From assembly GCF_014873535.1 (NCBI RefSeq), contig NZ_JADBEF010000001.1, positions 4,836,001 through 4,900,000 on the forward strand: 64,000 nucleotides of DNA. Direction: 5' to 3'. This document shows positions 50,619 through 59,067 of the stretch, in pieces. The translations under genes and the position numbers were made by a program. The notes under the pieces were generated by a model. That model was given only the letters and a program-made list of their open reading frames with translations. It was not told the DNA's origin and made no database searches. Numbering within the stretch: the stretch's first letter is position 1; each line of letters starts with the position of its first letter. The stretch comes from Nonomuraea africana. Lineage in GTDB: Bacteria; Actinomycetota; Actinomycetes; Streptosporangiales; Streptosporangiaceae.

Positions 50619-51059
50619 TTACGTGGTCGAGGTGCGCAGGAGCAGGGACAGCAGGCACGGCTTCCGCCGAGCCGCGGGCTGCTCCGTGAGCGGCGCGGGG
50701 CTCAGCACGACCCCGGTCGCGGCGTGGAGCAGGCGCCGGTGCCGATCGTCTCCCTCGACGAGCGCAGGGTGGCCGGCGTTGGCGTCCAGCATGAGCCTGG
50801 CCGCGGGCATCGTGAGAGCGAGGTCCCGCCAGAGCCGGACCAGCGCGTCGTGGACGTCCTGCGGCCGCTCCTCCAGCACCGCGTCCAGCCGGGCGTCGAA
50901 CGCCCGGTACCAGCGCCGCTGCACCTCCTGCAGAAACCCGCCGAAGTCGCCGAACTCGGCGGCGACCTCCGCGGCCAGGTCAGCCGGAACCGTCGTCAGC
51001 CCGGAGGCCAGCACGGCATGGACCAGCTGATGGCGACGATGCACCCGGTCCCACGACAT
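50619..51059 (-). CDS. Conserved hypothetical protein, divergent from a TetR gene
   Basis: 146 residues, mostly alpha-helical, with R-R-H-Q-L-V-H-A-V-L-A near the start and R-W-Y-R-A-F-D-A-R-L-D-A-V-L in the middle. Similar short proteins are common in actinomycetes but no function is known to me. Its start and that of the TetR gene are only 56 bp apart and share the inverted repeat at 51091-51104, so it is a likely target of that regulator. Confidence 0.55.
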   Translation of the reverse strand: MSWDRVHRRHQLVHAVLASGLTTVPADLAAEVAAEFGDFGGFLQEVQRRWYRAFDARLDAVLEERPQDVHDALVRLWRDLALTMPAARLMLDANAGHPALVEGDDRHRRLLHAATGVVLSPAPLTEQPAARRKPCLLSLLLRTSTT

Positions 51060-51090
51060 CCCCGTTACCTACTTCGTGTCGGAAACATAC

Positions 51091-51104
51091 ACGACGTATG
51101 TCGT
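51091..51104. promoter_or_regulatory. Inverted repeat between divergent hypothetical and TetR genes
   Basis: ACGAC-GTAT-GTCGT, perfect 5-bp arms, within a wider near-palindrome ATAC...TATAC, followed by TATACT at 51103-51108, a possible -10 for the TetR gene. Placement suits autoregulation. Confidence 0.5.
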
Positions 51105-51115
51105 ATACTTCCCGC

Positions 51116-51742
51116 ATGCCACCTGTCAAGAGCCGCCGCGAGCAGTACTCGCAGGCGACCAAGGCCGCGCTGCTCGAAGCGGCCACCCGTCGCTTCGCCG
51201 AGCACGGCTTCGCCGGGACCGCGCTCGAGGACGTCGCCGCCGACATCCAGGCGAGCCGTGGCGCGGTCTATCACCACTTCGCGAACAAGACCGCGCTGTT
51301 CGAGGCGGTGGTCGAAGCGCTGGAGACCGAGATGATCCGCCAGGTGGTCGAGTCGGCCGCGACCGAGACCGACACCTGGAAGGCGGCGATGACGGCGACG
51401 GAGATGTTCCTCGACCACTGCTGCGACCCCGTCTACGGACGCGTGGTCTGGCAGGAGGGGCCTCTCGCGCTGGGCTGGCAGCGCTGGAAGGAGTGCGAGG
51501 AGAAGTACGCCTACGGCCTCATCGAGCAGCTCATCCAGGCGCTCGTGGACAGCGGGGAGGTGCCGCCGCTGCCGCTGGAGCCGATGGCCCGCGTCACCTT
51601 CCACATCCTCGGCGGCGCGGGCATGGCGCTCGCCGAGGCGCCCGCGCAGGACAAGCACCGGATCAAGGAGGAGTACTCCCTGGTGATCCGGCATCTGCTC
51701 AGCGGAGCGCGCAGGCAGGTGAGCGGCCCGGCCGGACGGTGA
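51116..51742 (+). CDS. TetR-family transcriptional regulator
   Basis: 208 residues from ATG 51116. N-terminal HTH: A-L-L-E-A-A-T-R-R-F-A-E-H-G-F-A-G-T-A-L-E-D-V-A and S-R-G-A-V-Y-H-H-F-A-N-K-T-A-L-F. The C-terminal ligand domain is W/E-rich and resembles broad-specificity TetRs. ATG 51116 sits ~7 bases past a TATACT box with no clear SD, so it may be leaderless. It is convergent with the MFS exporter at 51890-53065, but the exporter promoter carries different palindromes. Confidence 0.85.
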   Translation: MPPVKSRREQYSQATKAALLEAATRRFAEHGFAGTALEDVAADIQASRGAVYHHFANKTALFEAVVEALETEMIRQVVESAATETDTWKAAMTATEMFLDHCCDPVYGRVVWQEGPLALGWQRWKECEEKYAYGLIEQLIQALVDSGEVPPLPLEPMARVTFHILGGAGMALAEAPAQDKHRIKEEYSLVIRHLLSGARRQVSGPAGR

Positions 51743-51889
51743 GTCCGCCGGCGAGGGTCTGTGGCGACGTGCGGCTGTGCATGACCCCACGATCACCGTG
51801 ACCGCACGTCACAGCGACCTCCGCGGCGAAGGCGACGCCTGCGGACGTGGTCAGAAGGGCGATCGGCGCGGCGGCCGGGACGAGTGTCG

Positions 51890-53065
51890 TCACGCGTCCA
51901 CTTTGCGGGTCGAGACGAACACGGCGAGCGCCCCTGCGGCCATCGCCGCGGCCAGGCCGTACATGAGCGGGGTGAGGGTGGGGAAGGCGGCCGCCAGCTG
52001 GGGACCGAGGCTGCCGCCGAGGAAGAGGGCGAAGGTGAACAGCGCCAGCGCGGCGCCGCGCGCCTGCCCGGCCAGCGCGACGATCGACACGTTGAGCGAC
52101 GGCGTGACCAGGGCGACGGCCGCTACGTACACCGCCAGAAGAAGGGCCAGGCCGATCGTCCCGGGGCCGGTCGCGGCGATGAGCGCGAGTGACAGCGCGC
52201 CGAGCGCGAAGGCCGCGAGGGCTCGCGGGACCGCGGGGACGCGCGCCAGCCAGGGCATGAGCAGCGGGATCAGGAGGAGGGACGGCAGGCCGCCGGCGCG
52301 CAGCGCCAGCAGGTCCGGGGTGCCGTTGATCTGCAGTCCCGTGTAGGCGGCCACGAAGGTGAGCAGCACGGTGACGGTCGCCAGGCACCGCAGCACCAGC
52401 GCCGGACTCCTCAGCAGGGCCGGGATCGCCCGGTAGGCGGCCGGCAGGGAGCCGGCCCGGTCCCGCGCCTCGTCCGGTCGCATGATCAGACGGGTCGCCA
52501 CCGCCGCGGCGGCGAACAGGACGGCCGAGCCGACGAACAGGCCGCGCCAGCCGACGACGCCGACAAGTGACTGGGCGGCGATCTGGAGCAGGACGGCGGC
52601 CGCCAGGAATCCGCTGGTCACGATGGAGATGCCGACCATGCGGTGCCGCGGCTCCAGGCGTTCTGCCAGGTAGGACAGGGCGGCGGGCGGGAAGATCGCC
52701 ACGACCAGGCCTTGGAGGACGCGCAGGCCCAGCGCGACCTCCTGGCCGGGGCTGAGCGCCACCAGCGCGGTGACGAGCGCCGCGAGCGGCAGACCGATGC
52801 CGATCATCCGGCGCCGCCCGTATCGGTCGGACAGCGGGCCGAAGAGGAGGAACCCCGCGGCGTAGCCGATGCCGAACGCGGTCACCAGCCAGCTCAGCCC
52901 GTCCTGCGCGACCTGCCAGTCGGCCGCCATGTCGCCGAGCAGCGGTATCACGGAGTAGAGCTGCCCGGCCGACATGATCGCGGTCAACGTGAAGACGACC
53001 AGGGTGGGGACCGGCGAGATCGCCTGGGGTGGGTGTGGCGGTGCCGTACGGACGGATGTTGTCAT
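51890..53065 (-). CDS. MFS transporter, DHA1-like, with operator-controlled leaderless promoter
   Basis: 391 residues from ATG 53065, ~12 hydrophobic helices. F-G-P-L-S-D-R-Y-G-R-R in loop 2-3 is the MFS motif; the N-terminal T-A-I-M-S-A-G-Q-L-Y and L-L-G-D-M-A-A-D-W-Q text resembles YnfM/arabinose-efflux-type exporters. No SD is present; a TTGACA promoter ends seven bases before ATG, so translation is probably leaderless. Two perfect palindromes overlie that promoter, indicating tight repression and substrate induction. The substrate is unknown. Confidence 0.85.
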   Translation of the reverse strand: MTTSVRTAPPHPPQAISPVPTLVVFTLTAIMSAGQLYSVIPLLGDMAADWQVAQDGLSWLVTAFGIGYAAGFLLFGPLSDRYGRRRMIGIGLPLAALVTALVALSPGQEVALGLRVLQGLVVAIFPPAALSYLAERLEPRHRMVGISIVTSGFLAAAVLLQIAAQSLVGVVGWRGLFVGSAVLFAAAAVATRLIMRPDEARDRAGSLPAAYRAIPALLRSPALVLRCLATVTVLLTFVAAYTGLQINGTPDLLALRAGGLPSLLLIPLLMPWLARVPAVPRALAAFALGALSLALIAATGPGTIGLALLLAVYVAAVALVTPSLNVSIVALAGQARGAALALFTFALFLGGSLGPQLAAAFPTLTPLMYGLAAAMAAGALAVFVSTRKVDA

Positions 53066-53072
53066 GAACGGC

Positions 53073-53114
53073 ACCGTAGGCAACCAACTAGTTGGATGTC
53101 AACCAACTAGTTGG
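53073..53114 (-). promoter_or_regulatory. Promoter with twin CCAACTAGTTGG operators
   Basis: Minus strand TTGACA (complement of 53097-53102), 18 bp, TACGGT (complement of 53073-53078), 7 bases to ATG 53065. The perfect palindrome CCAACTAGTTGG occurs at 53084-53095, inside the spacer, and at 53103-53114, upstream of -35; centres are 19 bp apart. Confidence 0.8.
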
Positions 53115-53124
53115 TCGCAATGAA

Positions 53125-54018
53125 CTACTCCTTGTCGAGCAGGACGCGGGCGGCGGGCACGACCTCGCGAGCCCAGGCGGTCAGCTGCGCGGCGTCGGCG
53201 TGCTCGGGCCAGTAGACGAAGGAGTCGAAGCCCACCTCGGTGGCCAGGTGGGCGATGACCTCGGCCCACTGCCCGGCGCTGGCCCTGATGGGAGCCTCAC
53301 CGCGCAGGACGACCTCGCCAGGGGCGTCGGTGATGTGGCCGACCAGCTGGGCGATCCTGGTGATGTCGGACGGCTGCCGCCCCGCCTCGATCGCGGCCTG
53401 GTCGATGATGTCCTGCGACTCCCGCCACTTCTCGTAGGGCAGGTAGTGCGGGATGGGGGCGGCCCAGCCGTCGGCGATGCGGCCGGTCTGCGCCAGCGCC
53501 TTGGGCCCGACGCTGCCGAGCCAGATCCCGATCGGGTGCGCGGGCGCGGGGCCGCCGTGGACGCCGGCCATGGAGTAGTGCTCGCCGGTCACCCGCACGC
53601 TCGCGCCCGGCCGCCACAGCCCCCGGATGATCTCGACGGCCTCCTCCAGCGCGGCCTGGTTCTGGCCGGCGGTGCGGTCAGGGCCGCCGAAGGCGGTGGT
53701 CGCCTGGCGGTAGCCGCCGGCGCCGAGACCGAGCTCGAATCGGCCGCCGCTGAGCAGGTCGAGCGTCGCGGCGGCCTTGGCGATCACGCCGGGCCCACGG
53801 AGCGGCAAGCTCGCCACATCAGGAAATATCCGGATCTGCGTGGTGTCGGCGAGCAGCGTGGCGATCAGGCTGAACGTGTCGGCCAGGCCGCCCGCGTAGG
53901 GGTGGTCCTGCACGCCGAGCAGGTCGAGCCCTTCCCGGTCGGCGAGTCTGGCCAGCTCGCGGATCCCGGAGAGGTCGTCAGTGGAGGGGGCGAGCTGGAC
54001 ACCGAATCGATAGGACAT
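53125..54018 (-). CDS. LLM-class flavin/F420-dependent oxidoreductase
   Basis: 297 residues. Luciferase-like TIM barrel: F-G-V-Q-L-A-P-S start, G-L-D-L-L-G-V-Q-D-H-P-Y, A-A-A-T-L-D-L-L-S-G-G-R-F-E-L-G-L-G-A-G strand typical of F420-binding LLM enzymes, and P-I-G-I-W-L-G-S-V-G-P-K near the active site. GAGGAG precedes ATG 54018. The last base of its stop is 10 bp from the operators of the next gene, so the two are separately controlled. Confidence 0.88.
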   Translation of the reverse strand: MSYRFGVQLAPSTDDLSGIRELARLADREGLDLLGVQDHPYAGGLADTFSLIATLLADTTQIRIFPDVASLPLRGPGVIAKAAATLDLLSGGRFELGLGAGGYRQATTAFGGPDRTAGQNQAALEEAVEIIRGLWRPGASVRVTGEHYSMAGVHGGPAPAHPIGIWLGSVGPKALAQTGRIADGWAAPIPHYLPYEKWRESQDIIDQAAIEAGRQPSDITRIAQLVGHITDAPGEVVLRGEAPIRASAGQWAEVIAHLATEVGFDSFVYWPEHADAAQLTAWAREVVPAARVLLDKE

Positions 54019-54202
54019 GAAGGCTCCTCAGGCCAGTGGAATGTCGGACAACAGGGCAGCCGGATCGTATCGAGGGCCTCCCGATCGGCGACGCCGGGAA
54101 TGCCGAGGCCCGGCAGGAGCGACACGCGCATGCCACGGTCTCCTCCGGCGTCGACGTCTTCCTGGCCAGGTACGCGACCTGACCGTGGTGGTCAGCCGCG
54201 GC

Positions 54203-54395
54203 TCATCGGGGCTGGATCCGGTCCAGCCGCCGCCACTGGTCGTCGCTCAGCCGCAGGCTCGCCGCGGCGACGTTCTCCTCCAGGTGGGCGATCGAGGCGG
54301 TGCGGCCCGCCCTCGCCGGCCTGGGCCGGTCGGCAGGTGCATGGCCCCGAACCCGAGCCGCCGCACGCTCAGCTCTCCCCCGATACGAAACGTGC
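54203..54395 (-). pseudogene. Aldo/keto reductase remnant with central deletion
   Basis: Minus strand ~54395-54320 reads F-R-I-G-G-E-L-S-V-R-R-L-G-F-G-A-M-H-L-P, a classic aldo/keto reductase start. From ~54300, in a different frame, it continues T-A-S-I-A-H-L-E-E-N-V-A-A-A-S-L-R-L-S-D-D-Q, the usual C-terminal segment, ending at TGA 54203-54205. The ~230 residues between are gone. An intact family member lies at 55570-56475. The remainder of 54019-54510 shows nothing recognisable. Confidence 0.75.
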
Positions 54396-54510
54396 TACGT
54401 CGAACGCCTCTAGACACCGAGCCGTTGGTTCTCCGTCAATCCCACCCGGATGACCCTGAAGCCCCTGCGGCACCCCGGTGATTCCGCGCCGACGAGCAGC
54501 ACGTCCCCGC

Positions 54511-55497
54511 TCATGGGGATGTCGCGGTGAGGAGGGATTCGGCGACGGACGTGCGGGCGTACAGCACCGATCGGCCGGCTCGGTGCGCGCTGACCAGGCC
54601 CGCGTCGCGCAGCGCGGTCAGGTACTGCGACACCCCTGCCGCGGACAGCCCGGTACGGCGGGCCAGCTCGGTGGTGGAGGCGGGAGACTCCAGTTCGGCC
54701 AGCAGCAGGGTCCGCGAGCGGCCGAGTACGGCGGCGAGGGCGTCGGTCCTGATGATGGGCCGGGGCTCCCACAGCGCGCCGATCCCGCGTGCGGGGTAGG
54801 CCAGTTGCGGCGGCTCCGGCGGCGTCACCCGGGTGAGCGGGCCGGGGCCGGTGAAAGCCGACGGGATCAGCAGCAGCCCCGCGCCCGCCGTCTTCCTGGA
54901 CAGGGGATGCTGTCGACGGGGCAGCCGCAGCACGTTGTCGTCCCAGCTCACCGAGGTGTGCAGGTCGTTGAAGAGGTGGCCCGCGCCGCGCTCGGCGACC
55001 TGCCTGGCCCGGTAGAAGACGTCGGCGTCGAGCACCGCTCGGATCCGCGCCCAGTAGGGGGCGAGTGCGAGCTCCCAGTAGGTCTCGATCTCTTCCGCGA
55101 CCCGCACCAGGCGGGTCCGCGGCCGGGCGTGGAGGGCGCGCAGTCGAGGGCCGCGACGCCCTTGATCGTCCACCAGGCGGTCCAGGTCCTGCCGGATCCG
55201 GTCGGCGGGAGCGGCCAGGATCCCGTCCAGCTCCTCCGCCAGCGTGGGCGCCTGCCCGGCGGGCGCCGGGTTGATGAAGTCGGCGACATAACCGGCGGGC
55301 GGAATCAGCTCGGCGAGCCAGCCCCGGTCCAGGCCTGCGGCCGCCACGCGTGGCCGTACCTGCTCGGCCCACGTCCGGTGCACCGGATGGACCGAGCCGG
55401 AGGCGAGGAGCCGGAAGCTGGTCCCGACCTCCCACATCGGCGAGACGGCGAACCGCATCTGCGCCAGATCGTTCGCCGAGAACACCAGCTCCGCCAC
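54511..55497 (-). CDS. ArsR-type winged-helix regulator with large N-terminal domain
   Basis: 328 residues from GTG 55497, preceded by GGAGG. The C-terminal ~80 residues hold the wHTH (S-T-T-E-L-A-R-R-T-G-L-S-A-A-G-V-S-Q-Y-L-T-A-L-R-D-A-G-L-V). The N-terminal ~230 residues match the large domain of actinobacterial ArsR-like proteins that begin F-S-x-x-D-L-A-x-x-R-F. No cysteine metal site is evident, so it probably senses an organic or structural cue. It is divergent from the aldo/keto reductase gene (72 bp apart), the likely target. Confidence 0.83.
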   Translation of the reverse strand: MAELVFSANDLAQMRFAVSPMWEVGTSFRLLASGSVHPVHRTWAEQVRPRVAAAGLDRGWLAELIPPAGYVADFINPAPAGQAPTLAEELDGILAAPADRIRQDLDRLVDDQGRRGPRLRALHARPRTRLVRVAEEIETYWELALAPYWARIRAVLDADVFYRARQVAERGAGHLFNDLHTSVSWDDNVLRLPRRQHPLSRKTAGAGLLLIPSAFTGPGPLTRVTPPEPPQLAYPARGIGALWEPRPIIRTDALAAVLGRSRTLLLAELESPASTTELARRTGLSAAGVSQYLTALRDAGLVSAHRAGRSVLYARTSVAESLLTATSP

Positions 55498-55569
55498 GAA
55501 GACGGCCTCCAGGATTCAGATATGCCCTAATCAATGGCGGTCAGCGTACATCGTGGAGAACATGCGGAC

Positions 55570-56475
55570 ATGACCTCAGAAACGATCACCGCTGCGGTGT
55601 CAGGCACCTGGAAGCTCGGAGACCTCATGGTCAACCGGATGGGTTTCGGCGCGATGCGCCTGACGCAGAAAGGGCGGGCGTTCGCGGCCGACGCCGCCCC
55701 GAGCGACCGTGGCCAGGCGATCAGGGTGTTGCGCCGCGCGATCGACCTCGGTGTGAACCACATCGACACCGCCGCGTTCTACTTCTCGCCGCTGCGGTCC
55801 GCCAACGAGCTGATCAACCGAGCGCTGGCCCCCTATCCGGACGATCTCGTCATCGCCACCAAGGTCGGGCCGTCCCGCGACCCGTCGGGCGCGTGGCGGC
55901 CCCATGCCACACCGGAGCAGCTGCGCGGCCAGGTGGAGGAGAACCTGCGCCAGCTCGGCCGGGACCACCTCGACGTGGTGAACCTGCGCATTGTCGGAAC
56001 CGATTCGATCGCCGAGCGTTTCGGCGCACTGGCCGAACTGCGCGACGCCGGGCTCATCCGCCACCTGGGCCTCTCCAACGTCCGCCGCCCCCACCTCGCC
56101 GAGGCCCTGGCCATCGCGCCCGTGGCATGCGTGCAGAACCAGTACGGCATCGGCGCACCGGCCGAGCAGGAGGAGATCCTTCGCTTCTGCGGGCAGCAGG
56201 GGGTCGCGTTCGTGCCGTTCTACTCGGTCGCGGGCGCCGGGCGAGACGCGGGCGCCGGCGGCGCCGACAGCGAGGAGGTACTGGCTGTCGCCCGCGCCCA
56301 TGGGGTGAGCGCGGCGCAGGTCCGGCTGGCATGGACGCTTCATCGCGGACCGCACGTGCTGGCCATCCCCGGTACCGGCAACCCGGATCACCTGGTCGAG
56401 AACGTGGCCGCCGGTGCGCTGCGCCTCTCGGCGGACGACCTGGCCACACTCGACTCCGTCCGCCCGGCTCCCTGA
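55570..56475 (+). CDS. Aldo/keto reductase
   Basis: 301 residues from ATG 55570. G-F-G-A-M-R-L-T start, D-L-G-V-N-H-I-D-T-A-A-F-Y with catalytic Asp and Tyr, K-V-G Lys in strand 3 and P-I-P/A-I-P-G-T-G-N-P-x-H-L NADPH loop near the end; V-V-N-L-R-I-V replaces the usual His segment. NADPH-dependent carbonyl reductase, substrate unknown. Probably controlled by the divergent ArsR-type gene. Confidence 0.9.
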   Translation: MTSETITAAVSGTWKLGDLMVNRMGFGAMRLTQKGRAFAADAAPSDRGQAIRVLRRAIDLGVNHIDTAAFYFSPLRSANELINRALAPYPDDLVIATKVGPSRDPSGAWRPHATPEQLRGQVEENLRQLGRDHLDVVNLRIVGTDSIAERFGALAELRDAGLIRHLGLSNVRRPHLAEALAIAPVACVQNQYGIGAPAEQEEILRFCGQQGVAFVPFYSVAGAGRDAGAGGADSEEVLAVARAHGVSAAQVRLAWTLHRGPHVLAIPGTGNPDHLVENVAAGALRLSADDLATLDSVRPAP

Positions 56476-56486
56476 GAGATCTGGCT

Positions 56487-57416
56487 TCAGACAGGAATGA
56501 CGAATCGCACGTCGGTCAACTGTTCCGACACCTCCCACAGACGGCGGCCGGTCTCGGCATCGGCCGCCTCGGGTGACAACCGCACCCGCGTCGGACCGCC
56601 GCGCAGCTCGGCCAGGCCGTCCGGCCCGATGAACTGACCGCCCTCCACCCCCGGGTCGGTCGCCGCGTACAACTGTGACAGCGCGCCCTGGGCAGGGGTC
56701 TGGGCGAACAGCGGGTTGCCGATCCGGCCGAAAACCACCCGCCACAGGCCGATCGGCGCACTGGTCTGCAGGTTGGTGGCGGTGTAGCCGGGATGGGCGA
56801 GCACGCTGCGCACCGGGCTTCCCGCCTCGGTCAGCCGCCGGTGGAGCTCCCAGCCGAAGACGGCATTGGCGAACTTCGACTGGTCGTAGCAGCCCATGGC
56901 CGAGTAGCCGCGCTCGCCGGCGAGGTCGTCGAAGCGGATGCGCCCCTTCCGGTGGTTGATCGAACTCACCGTGACCACGCGCGGATCGCGCCCGGCGGCC
57001 AGCAGGCCGAGCAGCAACCCGGTGAGCGCGAAGTGGCCGAGATGGTTGCAGGCGAACTGCAGCTCGTGGCCCTGCGCGCTCAGCGATCGGGGTGGCGCCA
57101 TCACGCCGGCGTTGTTGATGAGCACGTCCAGCCGCGGATGGTCGGTGTGCACCTGATTGGCGAAGGCTCGGACCGAGTCGAGATCGGCCAGGTCGAGATG
57201 GCGCACCTCGAGGCTGGCACCCGGTTGTTCGGCGGTGATCTCGTCGACCGCCCGGCGGCCCTTTCCCTCGTCACGTACCGCAAGGATCACGTGCCCGCCC
57301 CGCCGGGCGAGCGCCCGGGTGGTCGCCAGGCCGAGGCCGCTGTTGGCTCCGGTGACGACGAACACCCGCTTGGTCTGGTCCGGGATCTGCTCGGCAGTCC
57401 AGCGTTGCTGCTTCAT
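56487..57416 (-). CDS. SDR-family oxidoreductase (retinol dehydrogenase-like)
   Basis: 309 residues from ATG 57416. V-T-G-A-N-S-G-L-G cofactor motif, D-L-A-D-L, N-N-A-G-V-M-A-P-P, catalytic Ser in T-V-S-S and Y-D-Q-S-K for Tyr/Lys. The long C-terminus with P-G-Y-T-A-T-N-L-Q is typical of the RDH/protochlorophyllide-like SDRs. Divergent from the TetR gene at 57497, with two operator-like sites between them. Confidence 0.9.
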   Translation of the reverse strand: MKQQRWTAEQIPDQTKRVFVVTGANSGLGLATTRALARRGGHVILAVRDEGKGRRAVDEITAEQPGASLEVRHLDLADLDSVRAFANQVHTDHPRLDVLINNAGVMAPPRSLSAQGHELQFACNHLGHFALTGLLLGLLAAGRDPRVVTVSSINHRKGRIRFDDLAGERGYSAMGCYDQSKFANAVFGWELHRRLTEAGSPVRSVLAHPGYTATNLQTSAPIGLWRVVFGRIGNPLFAQTPAQGALSQLYAATDPGVEGGQFIGPDGLAELRGGPTRVRLSPEAADAETGRRLWEVSEQLTDVRFVIPV

Positions 57417-57437
57417 GCGGCAGATGCTGCCGCCAGT

Positions 57438-57478
57438 GGCACTCAGTGTCAAGACGCTCCTGAGTGCCCTGCAGGGCA
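57438..57478. promoter_or_regulatory. Two operator-like palindromes between SDR and TetR genes
   Basis: GGCACTCAG (57438-57446) and CTGAGTGCC (57460-57468) are perfect 9-bp arms around 13 bases. Overlapping them, TGCCCTGCAGGGCA (57465-57478) is a perfect 14-bp palindrome. The 80-bp gap is otherwise bare. Confidence 0.6.
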
Positions 57479-57496
57479 TGGCGTTACCATTGCCAG

Positions 57497-58108
57497 GTGA
57501 GCTCCCGCCCTGAAGTCACCATGGCCCAGCGCAAGCGTCAGCTCGTCTCGAGCGAGCTGACCGAGGCGGCGCTGCACCTCCTCGCGCTGAAGGGGTTCGA
57601 CGCGGTCACCATCGACGAGATCGTGACCACCGCCGGGGTGTCCAGGCGAACGTTCTTCCGGTACTTCGCGTCCAAGGAGGACGTGGTCGTCCAGTTCCTG
57701 GCGGACATGGGCACCGGCATGCGCGCGGAGCTGGCGGCCCGTCCCGTCGGGGAACGCCCCTCCGTGGCGCTGCGGCACGCCGTCCGGGTCCCCATCGCCG
57801 CCTGTGCCGACCACTCCGACAGGGCGCTGCGCGTGGTTCAGCTGATTCTGGGCACCCCCGCCCTGCTCGCCCGCTTCCTGGAGCGCCAGGCGCAGTGGCG
57901 CGACGAGCTGACGGCGGAGTTGGCGCGCCGCCTGGGGCTCGACCCCGACACCGATCTCTATCCGCGGCTGGCCGCCGGGATGGCGTTGACCGCCTTCGAC
58001 GCCGTCCTGCACCGGTGGAGCGGCAGCGACGGCGCCGAGGACCCCGCCGAACTGACCGACCGGGCCTTCGCCGTCATCGCCCCCGCCCTGGACGCCGGCG
58101 AACGGTAG
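57497..58108 (+). CDS. TetR-family transcriptional regulator
   Basis: 203 residues from GTG 57497 (ATG 57521 is equally possible; neither has a good SD). HTH region: A-L-H-L-L-A-L-K-G-F-D-A-V-T-I-D-E-I-V and S-R-R-T-F-F-R-Y-F-A-S-K-E-D-V-V. The C-terminal helices resemble MftR/AcrR-like ligand domains. Autoregulation and control of the divergent SDR gene through the sites at 57438-57478 are likely. Confidence 0.87.
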   Translation: MSSRPEVTMAQRKRQLVSSELTEAALHLLALKGFDAVTIDEIVTTAGVSRRTFFRYFASKEDVVVQFLADMGTGMRAELAARPVGERPSVALRHAVRVPIAACADHSDRALRVVQLILGTPALLARFLERQAQWRDELTAELARRLGLDPDTDLYPRLAAGMALTAFDAVLHRWSGSDGAEDPAELTDRAFAVIAPALDAGER

Positions 58109-58189
58109 ACGCACCACCCATCCAGAACCCGAACCGGTGGAGCGGTCGCCAGCATGTGAGGGGACACCCGGCGGAACCCGGCAGATCGG

Positions 58190-58325
58190 TCACGTGTGCG
58201 GAAGACTCAGGACGGACGCCTGCACGTAGTCGGTGAAGTCACGGGGCTGTCGGCCGAGGGCCCGCCGTACGCCGCGACCGCGACCGCGGCGATGTCTGCC
58301 GGCACAACCTGAGCCGGACCCGGGC
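58190..58325 (-). pseudogene. NmrA-like NAD(P)-binding protein remnant, C-terminal pieces only
   Basis: Minus strand ~58325-58270 reads A-Q-V-V-P-A-D-I-A-A-V-A-V-A-A-Y, the pre-C-terminal segment of NmrA/SDR-a5-type proteins. In another frame, V-R-R-A-L-G-R-Q-P-R-D-F-T-D-Y-V follows, the usual C-terminus, ending at TGA 58190-58192. The whole Rossmann part and a piece between the two segments are missing. The rest of 58109-58351 is bare. Confidence 0.65.
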
Positions 58326-58351
58326 CCGGGCTCAGGTCGGATCGTGTCCGC

Positions 58352-58903
58352 TTACTGGACGGCCGACGTGTAGGTCGCGATGATCACGCCGCTCTTCATC
58401 ACCTTGGTGTCGGCCAGGGCCAGCGTCGTCTGGACGTCGCTCAGCGGCGCGGAGACCGAGGGGCCGCCCACGAACACCGGGTGGATCCAGAACCGGACCT
58501 CGTCCACCAGGCCCGCCTTGACCAGGGCGTGGGTGACCACGCCGTAGCCGTACATCAGGATGTCCTTGCCCTCCTGGGCCTTCAGCCTGGTGACCGCCTC
58601 GATCAGATCGCCCTGCAGCACCTCGCTGTTCTTCCACTCCGGGTTGGTGAGAGTGGTCGAGGCGACGTACTTCTTGACGTTGTTGAAGTAGGCCGCGCCG
58701 GTGCTCGGGTCGCTCTCGTCCCGTGTCGGCCAGGCGGCCGCGAAACCCTCGTACGTCCGCCGGCCCATCAGCAGCGCGTCCGCGGCGGCCGTCTGCTCGC
58801 CGGCGAAGGCGGCGGCCTCGTCGTCGAAGTACGGCATGGTCCACGACGGGTCCTCGATGACGCCGTCGAGGCTGATGTACGTCGAGTTGATGATCTTGCG
58901 CAT
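58352..58903 (-). CDS. Dihydrofolate reductase-like (RibD C-terminal domain) protein, second copy
   Basis: 183 residues. R-K-I-I-N-S-T-Y-I-S-L-D-G-V-I-E-D-P start, L-L-M-G-R-R-T-Y-E-G-F-A-A-A-W-P and I-L-M-Y-G-Y-G-V-V-T-H-A-L-V cofactor region. Same family as 49335-49961 but well diverged. SD GGAGGAA precedes ATG 58903. NADPH-dependent reductase of unknown substrate. Confidence 0.87.
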   Translation of the reverse strand: MRKIINSTYISLDGVIEDPSWTMPYFDDEAAAFAGEQTAAADALLMGRRTYEGFAAAWPTRDESDPSTGAAYFNNVKKYVASTTLTNPEWKNSEVLQGDLIEAVTRLKAQEGKDILMYGYGVVTHALVKAGLVDEVRFWIHPVFVGGPSVSAPLSDVQTTLALADTKVMKSGVIIATYTSAVQ

Positions 58904-59067
58904 CTCGGGTTCCTCCTGGCTGCGAGTGTTTCGTTCGGCAATGAGAACTCTGCCAGGCGCCTCTTACGTTTCGCTTCAGGTGACCTTACGCAGTCTTACG
59001 CAGGCTTTCGCAGGGGATGCGGTGCCCGCCGAGCCGTCCCGGCGATCGGGTGATCCCCCTGCGCCGC

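Noticed and set aside
56475..56487. Terminator between convergent aldo/keto reductase and SDR genes
   Set aside because: Only 11 bases separate them and no hairpin is present.
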